Origin: Bog-950 sp964493695
GTDB lineage: Bacteria > Bacteroidota > Bacteroidia > Chitinophagales > LD1
DNA length: 28,727 nt
NCBI GenBank assembly: GCA_964493695.1
Contig: CAZBPG010000042.1
Location: 1 to 28,727, forward strand
Reading direction: 5' to 3'
In this document: one piece after another, positions 17,132-23,094 of the stretch
Numbering within the stretch: the stretch's first letter is position 1
How the letters are laid out: each line of letters starts with the position of its first letter
Position numbers and translations under genes: made by a program
The notes under the pieces: generated by a model
Told to the model about the DNA's origin: nothing
What the model saw: only the letters and a program-made list of their open reading frames with translations
Database searches by the model: none

Positions 17132-18565
17132 ATGCCCCATTCGGTTGTAGCTTTATTATACATAGCCTTAGCATCTGTATTTAGTTTTCTTTCTTTCCAA
17201 CAATTTCAAAAGAACAATTTCAGGCTTTCAGCGGTGTTCCTGGTAGCGGTAGCTTTTACACTTCGCTTTTTTATGGCTTCGGATATGTATCTGCATGAAT
17301 GGGATGAACGATACCACGCTCTTGTTGCCAAAAACCTGATGGATAACTTTTTGGAACCAAAGTTGTACAGGTTGCCGTTGTTATCATTCGATTATAAATC
17401 ATGGTCATCAAATTATTTCTGGCTGCATAAGCAACCGCTTCCTCTTTGGTGTATGGCACTTAGCATGAAAGTTTTCGGAGTGAATGAAATTGCCATGCGT
17501 GCCCCTTCGGTTGTTGTTTCAAGTGTGGCTGTTTACTTCACTTATTTTATAGGTAAGAAACTTTTTAATGAAAAAATCGGATTGATCGCGGCATTTTTTC
17601 ATGCCGTTAACGGGTTGGTAATGGATGTAACAACCGGCAGAGCCGCTACTGACCACATTGATATTTTCTTTTTGTTTTTTGTGGAGTTGGCAGTTGTTGT
17701 GGCGATTGTGAGTTCTGAAAAAAGAAAGATTTGGCTTGACATTCTTACAGGCGTTTGTATTGGATTGGCGGTATTATGTAAGTGGCTACCGGCATTTATA
17801 GTGTTACCGGTTTGGGCTATACTGAGTTATAAAAAGAGAAGTATTGGAGGTATTGTAATAGGTGCTTTTGTTATTGTAATCTCGGCAGTAGTTATTTTTC
17901 TTCCGTGGCAACTTTATATGCATGCAAAATTTCCTTTGGAGTATGCGAACGAAATGCTGCACAACTATCGCCACATTGTTGAAGTGCTGGACGAAAAGGA
18001 GGGGAGTATGTTTTACTATTTCGGAAAACTTCACATCAACGTAAGCGAAGTGTTTTGGGTGGCGTTTGTATGGTTTTGCTTTCAGTGTTACCACCGGAAC
18101 AATACGCTCAACAGGCTTGTCGTGCTGGTATGGATGATTATTCCTTTCATTTTTTTTACAGCGGCACAAACCAAAATGCAGGCATATCTCCTGTTTGTTT
18201 TTCCTGCACTGTTTATTATAATGGCTGATTTCGGTGTTTTTCTTTTAGAAAAAACAGAGAGCGTACGAAGAATGAAGTTACAGAAGCTGGCTTTTGCCCT
18301 TGTTATTTTTCTCGCTATCCGGTTTAGTATTGAACGTATAAAGCCCTTTCAGAATCAAACGAAACATCTTGTATGGGCAAACGAGTTCAGGCAGATGAAT
18401 AAAACCAACGCAGAGAAGAGAGTTTATGTGAATGTGAAACATTGTATTGAAGGAATGTTTTACACGAACTCTATTATGTACGGTTATACCCCGCCACCTA
18501 ATGAAATAGAAGAACTGAAAGCCAGGGGATACGAAGTAATAGTAAACTCTAATCCCGATATTTAA
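17132..18565 (+). CDS. GT39-type membrane glycosyltransferase (PMT_2-like)
   Basis: 477 residues. Two N-terminal membrane helices lead to the first periplasmic loop with LHEWDERYHALVAKNL; D58-E59 is the catalytic-type acidic pair of GT39/PMT_2 proteins, followed by WLHKQPLPLW and FGVNEIAMRAPS, both typical of the family. About ten more hydrophobic segments follow and a short soluble tail (about 400-477), much smaller than in the other GT39 gene of this window. It should transfer sugar from a polyprenyl-phosphate donor at the periplasmic face; the acceptor is unknown. Divergent from the lipoprotein operon across a 98-base gap. The start is set by the TAAATTTG promoter 17 bases upstream. Confidence 0.88.
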   Translation: MPHSVVALLYIALASVFSFLSFQQFQKNNFRLSAVFLVAVAFTLRFFMASDMYLHEWDERYHALVAKNLMDNFLEPKLYRLPLLSFDYKSWSSNYFWLHKQPLPLWCMALSMKVFGVNEIAMRAPSVVVSSVAVYFTYFIGKKLFNEKIGLIAAFFHAVNGLVMDVTTGRAATDHIDIFFLFFVELAVVVAIVSSEKRKIWLDILTGVCIGLAVLCKWLPAFIVLPVWAILSYKKRSIGGIVIGAFVIVISAVVIFLPWQLYMHAKFPLEYANEMLHNYRHIVEVLDEKEGSMFYYFGKLHINVSEVFWVAFVWFCFQCYHRNNTLNRLVVLVWMIIPFIFFTAAQTKMQAYLLFVFPALFIIMADFGVFLLEKTESVRRMKLQKLAFALVIFLAIRFSIERIKPFQNQTKHLVWANEFRQMNKTNAEKRVYVNVKHCIEGMFYTNSIMYGYTPPPNEIEELKARGYEVIVNSNPDI

Positions 18566-18610
18566 CACCGGGCGGACGCTACCATTCCGTTGCCCGCCTT
18601 AGTAACCCCG

Positions 18611-18896
18611 AAAGGGTTTGAAACCCTTTAGAGGTATTTAGGCCTCAAACAAACCATTCCCACCCCCAAAAAAATTTCCCTTAGTGGTTGGTGTCTCACC
18701 AACCACCTTAGCGTTTCGGTCGGTGCGGACACGACCGATAAGGAAGATTATTGGCGGCTTTAGCCGCCATGAATAGATATAAATTCCTTTTATCAACCAC
18801 CTTGCAGTCCGATTAATCGGACTGCAAGCAATGGATAAGCGGAAAATATTTGTTTATAAGCGGGCCTGTCTGCCGTTAGGCAGGCTAAAGCCCGCC
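18611..18896. repeat. Cluster of six dissimilar palindromes (REP-like)
   Basis: The 387-base gap between 18565 and 18953 has no convincing gene but is packed with inverted repeats of different sequence: 18611-18629 (AAAGGGTTT-G-AAACCCTTT), 18684-18706 (GTGGTTGGTG-TCT-CACCAACCAC, 10-bp stem), 18716-18738 (TCGGTCG/CGACCGA, 9-base loop), 18752-18769 (TGGCGGCT-TT-AGCCGCCA), 18801-18828 (28-base perfect palindrome, half-site CTTGCAGTCCGATT), and 18860-18895 (nested stems GCGGGC/GCCCGC and TGCC/GGCA). None is followed by a T-run. They look like REP-type elements of several families deposited side by side. Confidence 0.85.
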
Positions 18897-18952
18897 ATTA
18901 TGGTTCTTCCGAACAATAGAGGTCAGCGAATAACAACTGCTTAGGTTGCCGT

Positions 18953-19168
18953 TCAACGTAACAGGTTGCGGATAAATTTATAAGCCGACTTAAACATATC
19001 GCCAGCTTCCTCGCCAATTGTTTCCATAAAGTATGCTTTTCTCCTTCTGTATCCCATGCTTTCAGTTTCTTCTTTAGTATCTGCATTATGGGTAGAAGCA
19101 CGGGCAATTACAATAAGAATTAATACTACCGGTGCGAGTATAAGTAATAACAGAGGCAACTCATTCAT
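18953..19168 (-). CDS. Small single-pass membrane protein
   Basis: 71 residues: a hydrophobic N-terminal segment at about 4-24 (LPLLLLILAPVVLILIVIA), then a charged Thr/Glu-rich stretch and a basic-amphipathic tail ending FIRNLLR. It starts 22 bases after the stop of the helical-repeat protein gene on the same strand, so it is probably the second gene of that unit. No family recognised. A slightly shifted ORF over the same DNA (18898-19107) lacks such a membrane segment and is rejected. Coding status rests on the membrane segment, the spacing and the clean end next to the palindrome cluster. Confidence 0.6.
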   Translation of the reverse strand: MNELPLLLLILAPVVLILIVIARASTHNADTKEETESMGYRRRKAYFMETIGEEAGDMFKSAYKFIRNLLR

Positions 19169-19190
19169 GCACTGTGTCTTTTAGTTTTTA

Positions 19191-20684
19191 CTACGTATTT
19201 CTTTTTGCCCATTGCCGATAATCGAACATGCGCAAATGAAGAAGTAATTCGGGGTCTTTAGTCATTTGGGCATATTGATTATACAATTCTCCGAAAGCAA
19301 CACGTTTTTCTTTTTGTGAAGATAGCTTAGCCGCACGCAGCAAAAAATCTAAAGTGGTTTTTTCTACTACAGTAAACATATCGTGCTGTTTTAAATATCG
19401 TTTTACAGATTGAACCGCATTAGTAAGTAAAGTATAGTTTCCAAAATGAAAATGAATAATTGCCGACATAATACGGGCTATCGCCTGTACCTGTGTCATT
19501 AAACCATCGGGTTCAGGGTGATTGATAATTGTATTAACCCATTCGAGCGATGGCTCATAAAGTTGTTGATGAAAATACAGGTTGGCTATTGATTGTTGCA
19601 GATTATACCAATATAGCGGGTCCAACTGCTTCTGTAATTTGTGTTTATTTTTTTCAAAGCGCGTCAAAAACTCCTGTATATGCTGTGCATTTGCCACTTT
19701 TTTCGACCACATGAAATTGTAGTAAACAGAATAGTAACCGTAAATGTATGCTTCGAAAAGCGCATTTAGCTGAGGGGTGGCAAATGATAACTGCCGGTAA
19801 TAACCGCTGTCAATTTTTTTAAGCCAGTGTTCATATAATTCTATTTTACCGGCACCAATAAGCGGTGTTATAAAACTATGAACCCGCAAAAAATATTCAA
19901 AAGTATTGCTTTGAGCTAAGTCGCTATGTTCTTCTATAAGTTCAAGGGCAAGGCGGGCATGTTCAATTCCCCTGTCAACTTCTTTCATTTGCTTATAAAT
20001 GCCCGAAAGCATTTCGTTTTGCATGAGTTGAAAAAGCGGTTCGCTGAATTTTTGTTTAAGTAAAGTATGTTTTAAGAAGTTGTTTGACTCCTGCGTATGT
20101 TCTTTGCTAATATTATAGGTGTGGTTGCTGTAGCTTAAGTTAGTGCTTAACATTAACTCGTTCAATTCGGTATAGGTTTGCATCCATCGCAGATTACTGT
20201 ACGCATCGGCAATATGCTTTTTGGCATTATCAAAGTATGCTTCGCGGTTAAGGGTCATTTCATCAAGCGTAATTTGAGTTAAACCGCTGCGCCATGCAAC
20301 CTCAGGTATATTTAGCCGTTTAGCTTCGGCAAGTGTTTTTTTATTACTGCGGTTGCTTAGTTCGGGTAAATTTTTGCGTGATAAAACTTCTACATCAATT
20401 AATCCATTAAGCAATTCCACAGGTTTTATTTTATCATGAAAATTCCTCAGCGCTTTCAGAATATTTTCAATCAGGTATTCTTTTTCGTGCGCCAGGTTAG
20501 CTTTGGTTTTGTTTAGTTGTTTCGAAAGTTTTTCGGCATTGTATTCACCGCTTTTTAAAACGGCATCATACAACTTCATGTAGTTTTTATCATCGCTGCG
20601 CAATTGGGTAAACTGTACAAAGTATTTTTTCTCGGCCGGTGTTAGCGACTGGATGAGTGCGGAGAGGTGGTCTTTTTTTGGCAT
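19191..20684 (-). CDS. Cytoplasmic helical-repeat (TPR-like) protein, unknown function
   Basis: 497 residues beginning MPKKDHLSALIQSLTPAEKKYF. No signal peptide or membrane segment. Almost entirely predicted helix, with TPR-like spacing in the C-terminal two thirds (for example WYNLQQSIANLYFHQQLYEP then SLEWVNTIINHP). The N-terminal ~90 residues (LTPAEKKYFVQFTQLRSDDKNYMKLYDAVLKSG) resemble an N-terminal segment I associate with unnamed Bacteroidota proteins. It could be a scaffold or adaptor. It is followed at 22 bases by the small membrane protein. Just upstream (20685-20720) is a short degenerate GTTGATTAG-type repeat. Confidence 0.8.
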   Translation of the reverse strand: MPKKDHLSALIQSLTPAEKKYFVQFTQLRSDDKNYMKLYDAVLKSGEYNAEKLSKQLNKTKANLAHEKEYLIENILKALRNFHDKIKPVELLNGLIDVEVLSRKNLPELSNRSNKKTLAEAKRLNIPEVAWRSGLTQITLDEMTLNREAYFDNAKKHIADAYSNLRWMQTYTELNELMLSTNLSYSNHTYNISKEHTQESNNFLKHTLLKQKFSEPLFQLMQNEMLSGIYKQMKEVDRGIEHARLALELIEEHSDLAQSNTFEYFLRVHSFITPLIGAGKIELYEHWLKKIDSGYYRQLSFATPQLNALFEAYIYGYYSVYYNFMWSKKVANAQHIQEFLTRFEKNKHKLQKQLDPLYWYNLQQSIANLYFHQQLYEPSLEWVNTIINHPEPDGLMTQVQAIARIMSAIIHFHFGNYTLLTNAVQSVKRYLKQHDMFTVVEKTTLDFLLRAAKLSSQKEKRVAFGELYNQYAQMTKDPELLLHLRMFDYRQWAKRNT

Positions 20685-20827
20685 GAAGTTGATAAGTTGA
20701 TTAGTAGATTAGCAAATAAGTGGATGAAAGTAAGCGGCTCCTATGTATTCTGTATTTACATCTGCTCATTGGTTAACCATCTCATCTGCTAATTGTTTCG
20801 GCAAACGTATAAAACCCTTTTAGCTCT

Positions 20828-20860
20828 TTTGCCAGACTTCCGATATTCCTCTAAAATTTG
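20828..20860 (+). promoter_or_regulatory. Promoter-like site driving the 21-base repeat array
   Basis: TTTG at 20828-20831, a 20-base spacer, then TAAAATTTG at 20852-20860. The Bacteroidota consensus is TTTG, 19-21 bases, TAnnTTTG; here the -7 box has one extra A. Transcription would start near 20867 and run through the whole array into the gene at 21399, giving a leader of about 530 bases, or about 54 bases before the ATG at 20921. The rest of the gap 20685-20920 shows nothing else I can support. Confidence 0.45.
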
Positions 20861-20920
20861 ATTTTATGGCACAGCCGTTTTGTCGCATGTTTGCTTTCGC
20901 TAAAAACAAAGCGCAATTAG

Positions 20921-21430
20921 ATGATAGCTTTTTTGTTTCCCTGCTTACCGGCTTATAGTTCAGTAGAAGTTCCAGCCGGTTCTATGCAAGTTCTAACCAA
21001 TCCTATGAAAGTTGCAGCCGGTTCTATGGAACCGGTAAATGGTTGTAGGGAAGTTATAACTGATAGCCCGGAATTTGCCAGCAACAGCCCTTGGGTTTCG
21101 GGCAATTGCCTGAAAGGTTTGGGCAGCCGGTTTGCAGTTAAGGGCAACTGCCCTTGGGTTTCAGGCAACCGTTTTAACGTTTCGGGCAATTGCCCGAAAG
21201 GTTTAGGCAATCGGTTTGTAGTAAAGGGCAACTGCCCGGAAGTTTCAGGCAAACGTTTTGAAACAGCGGGTTATTGCCTGAAAGTTTCGGGCAATCATTT
21301 TCGCTTAGCGGGCAACCGCCCCCTAATTTCCGGCAACCATGTGCAGGTTGCGGGTCATCCAATGGTTACTTATTTATTCACTATAAAACAACAACAACAT
21401 GGCACACACACATCCTCTGCCTGCCGGTGA
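20921..21430 (+). CDS. Possible ORF made of heptad repeats (uncertain coding)
   Basis: 169 codons. After MIAFLFPCLPAYSS the product is nothing but 7-residue repeats with a consensus like C/R-P/F-x-V-S/A-G-N (for example CPWVSGN, RFNVSGN, HFRLAGN, RPLISGN), then a unique tail that overlaps the start of the next gene by 32 bases in another frame. Because the unit is 21 bases, a multiple of three, any stop-free frame stays open, so openness is not evidence; the minus strand is also open at 20953-21252. In favour: many unit-to-unit changes are synonymous in this frame (TCG/TCA, TTG/TTA, AAC/AAT), and a promoter-like site lies upstream. Against: overlap with the next start, no recognisable fold, and conserved palindromes that fit an RNA or DNA role as well. 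Confidence 0.3.
   Translation: MIAFLFPCLPAYSSVEVPAGSMQVLTNPMKVAAGSMEPVNGCREVITDSPEFASNSPWVSGNCLKGLGSRFAVKGNCPWVSGNRFNVSGNCPKGLGNRFVVKGNCPEVSGKRFETAGYCLKVSGNHFRLAGNRPLISGNHVQVAGHPMVTYLFTIKQQQHGTHTSSACR
20960..21358 (+). repeat. Tandem array of nineteen 21-base units with periodic hairpins
   Basis: Nineteen contiguous units of exactly 21 bases, with no indel. The first five or six are degenerate; those from 21086 are well conserved (typical unit TGC CCG GAA GTT TCA GGC AAC). Units alternate between TGC-CC and CGN-TTT beginnings, so the true period is 42, and the motif order repeats every 84 bases (21107-21190, 21191-21274, 21275-21358). Palindromes sit at unit junctions exactly 42 bases apart: 21097-21114, 21140-21155 (AAGGGCA-AC-TGCCCTT), 21181-21198 (TTCGGGCAATTGCCCGAA, perfect) and 21226-21237, then one decayed site and 21310-21321. 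The array ends 40 bases before the ATG of the next gene. Confidence 0.95.
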
Positions 21431-22109
21431 TTCTGAATTTGACACCCTTCAGGCAATTTTAGTAGCGGCAGTAAGCACCAATGCTGTAGATTGGGATATT
21501 CTGGCAGCAGAAATTACCAAGCTAACCGATAAGCAAACCATTTGGGCGGCTGCCTGGCTTATTGCCAAAGATAAGCAAAACAGCACCAGCGCGCAGAAAA
21601 AAGCCAAGGACCTGGCGCGCAAAAATTACGAGAAAGTGCTGCGGCCTTTTATTCAAAAATGGATTTACCGCAACGAGTTGATGGACGACAGCGATGTGGA
21701 ACAATGCGGACTGAAGCCCCGCGATACTACGCATACACCTGCCACTAAACCCACCCAGCCGGTGGCCATAGCCAAGCGCGGTGAGCCGGGCGAACTGATA
21801 GGCAGTTGTGCCGCTGTGTCCGGTGCCAAACGTTATAATTGTATAGTAACCGAAGGCGCACCCCTGCCCGATGGCTTTAATATTAATGACCAGGGGCGCA
21901 TTGTATGGTCGGGTAATAATAACCCGAACCCTGACCCGAATGCACAGGTAGAACCCAAGTTTACCGGCCTTATTGTTGACCTTACCGAGCAGCGGGTAAA
22001 AAAATTTAGCGGCTTAAAGCCCGGCAGCACTTATTACATTTATTTTTTTGCCAGTAATGCTGCCGGTGTAAGTATTTTAAGCGCACCGGTAAGTATGGTA
22101 TGCTGGTAA
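21399..22109 (+). CDS. Helical N-domain + fibronectin type III-like protein of a Bacteroidota family
   Basis: 236 residues starting MAHTHPLPAGDSEFDTLQAI, with no signal peptide. An all-helical N-terminal domain (about 10-105) contains NAVDWDILAAEITKLTDKQ, then AARxxxEKVLRPFIQKWIYRN-like helices with K/R, and ends with GLKPRDTTHTP; a Pro/Thr linker (about 107-122) follows, then a beta-rich domain (about 125-236) with GLKPGSTYYIYFFASNAAGVS, a fibronectin type III-like ending. I recognise this two-domain layout from Bacteroidota proteins of unknown function. The leader is ATAAAACAACAACAAC with no Shine-Dalgarno. It lies directly downstream of the 21-base repeat array and is followed by a strong terminator, so array and gene may be one transcript. 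Confidence 0.82.
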   Translation: MAHTHPLPAGDSEFDTLQAILVAAVSTNAVDWDILAAEITKLTDKQTIWAAAWLIAKDKQNSTSAQKKAKDLARKNYEKVLRPFIQKWIYRNELMDDSDVEQCGLKPRDTTHTPATKPTQPVAIAKRGEPGELIGSCAAVSGAKRYNCIVTEGAPLPDGFNINDQGRIVWSGNNNPNPDPNAQVEPKFTGLIVDLTEQRVKKFSGLKPGSTYYIYFFASNAAGVSILSAPVSMVCW

Positions 22110-22114
22110 AATAT

Positions 22115-22146
22115 AAACAGGGCGGCTTAAGCCGCCCTGTTTTTTT
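22115..22146 (+). terminator. Rho-independent terminator
   Basis: A 24-base perfect palindrome at 22117-22140 (half-site ACAGGGCGGCTT), extended by A-T pairs, with seven T residues at 22140-22146, five bases after the stop at 22109. Strongest terminator in the window. Confidence 0.93.
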
Positions 22147-22154
22147 GCATCAAT

Positions 22155-22188
22155 AATTCGTTTTAATGGAATCAACTTTTACATTTAT
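22155..22188 (+). promoter_or_regulatory. Shared 34-base upstream element, copy 1
   Basis: AATTCGTTTTAAT-GGAATCA-ACTTTTACATTTAT, ending 26 bases before the lipoprotein ATG. It matches 31 of 34 bases of the element at 23039-23072 in front of the giant T9SS gene. The TTTT/TACATTTA content fits a Bacteroidota promoter core plus flanking operator-like sequence. The two downstream genes are probably co-regulated. Confidence 0.7.
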
Positions 22189-22214
22189 ATCACACACTTA
22201 AAACCAAAACCAAA

Positions 22215-22979
22215 ATGTTGAGCAAAGCGAAATTCCGCATAGCGGGGAAAAACCCAAAACCAATTTTATTAAGCGCGGTGGTAATTGCGCTTTTTGCAGT
22301 AGTAAGTATTAGCGGTTGTAATAAACCGGATGATAATACTACAAGTTGCACCGATGGATTAAAAAACGGAACCGAAACAGGAGTAGATTGCGGTGGAAGT
22401 TGTACTGCTTGTACTGCAAAGCAATTTTTGGTTAAAACGAAAACTTTTGTAGGAGGAGGCGATTCGTATACGGAAACCTATACTTATGATGATAGGGGGC
22501 GTATTACAAGTGTTACCTCGGTAAGCACCCTTGGCAGTCTGACTACAACATATACTTATAGTGGGAGTGCTATTACGGTGAATGATGGGGCAAATACCAG
22601 CACAATTACTCTAAACTCACAGGGATATGCTGTATCACGGACTTTGTCATGGGGAACAATAACCTATACTTATGATGCTGATTGGCATTTGCTGTCGAGT
22701 TCCGATGGCTTGAGCTATACTTGGTCGGCTGGGAATATGACTTCAGCCAGTAGCCCAACTACAACATATACAGATACCTACCTCACCAACAAATTTAATA
22801 CTACCGGTAACGAGAATTTTGGTCAAACTTTCTTAGGCAAAAGTTCAATCAACCTTGTTGATGCCTATATACTTGTAAATAATGGTTCTGTTTACACCTA
22901 TACATACCAGTACGACTCTCAAAATCGTGTAATACAGGCTGATGATGGAACCGCAGTATTGACATATACCTATTACTAA
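22215..22979 (+). CDS. Lipoprotein with YD/RHS-like beta repeats
   Basis: 254 residues. A long basic N-terminus and a hydrophobic helix end in SISGC, so Cys35 is the likely lipidation site. Next comes a Cys-rich motif CTDGLKNGTETGVDCGGSC (also seen at the N-terminus of many Bacteroidota lipoproteins and surface proteins), then a beta-repeat region with YTYDDRGRITSV, YTYDADWHLLSS and YTYQYDSQNRVIQ, the YD-repeat style of RHS-like proteins but short and degenerate. No toxin domain is attached, so it is not a full RHS toxin. Expected at the outer membrane or surface. It shares a 34-base upstream element with the giant T9SS gene downstream and follows a strong terminator, so it is its own unit. 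Confidence 0.82.
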   Translation: MLSKAKFRIAGKNPKPILLSAVVIALFAVVSISGCNKPDDNTTSCTDGLKNGTETGVDCGGSCTACTAKQFLVKTKTFVGGGDSYTETYTYDDRGRITSVTSVSTLGSLTTTYTYSGSAITVNDGANTSTITLNSQGYAVSRTLSWGTITYTYDADWHLLSSSDGLSYTWSAGNMTSASSPTTTYTDTYLTNKFNTTGNENFGQTFLGKSSINLVDAYILVNNGSVYTYTYQYDSQNRVIQADDGTAVLTYTYY

Positions 22980-22997
22980 ATCACCTCCTCTTCGTCC

Positions 22998-23032
22998 CCG
23001 CAGGGTCTTCCGGCTCTGCGGAGACCCTGCGG
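22998..23032. repeat. Intergenic hairpin (11-bp stem)
   Basis: Stem CCGCAGGGTCT (22998-23008) pairs perfectly with AGACCCTGCGG (23022-23032) around a 13-base loop, 19 bases after the lipoprotein stop. Only TAAAA follows, so it is at best a weak terminator; it looks like another REP-type element. Confidence 0.65.
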
Positions 23033-23038
23033 TAAAAG

Positions 23039-23072
23039 AATTCGTTTTAATCAAATCTACTTTTACATTTAT
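23039..23072 (+). promoter_or_regulatory. Shared 34-base upstream element, copy 2
   Basis: Begins AATTCGTTTTAATCAAATC and ends CTTTTACATTTAT, 22 bases before the ATG of the giant T9SS gene; three substitutions from the copy at 22155-22188. Similar placement relative to the start supports a regulatory role rather than chance. Confidence 0.7.
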
Positions 23073-23094
23073 TCGGCAAACAAATTTTCAATCG

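Noticed and set aside
18898..19107. Alternative small minus-strand ORF near the palindrome cluster
   Set aside because: It is a frame-shifted shadow of the 71-residue membrane protein and runs into the repeat region.
20953..21252. Minus-strand ORF of about 100 codons through the repeats
   Set aside because: A 21-base period keeps frames open by default; no start-site context or domain supports it.
20960..21358. CRISPR-like array
   Set aside because: Units are contiguous 21-mers with no unique spacers, and no cas genes are in the window.
22215..22979. RHS toxin
   Set aside because: YD-like strands are present, but the protein is short, lipidated and has no core hairpin motif or toxin domain.
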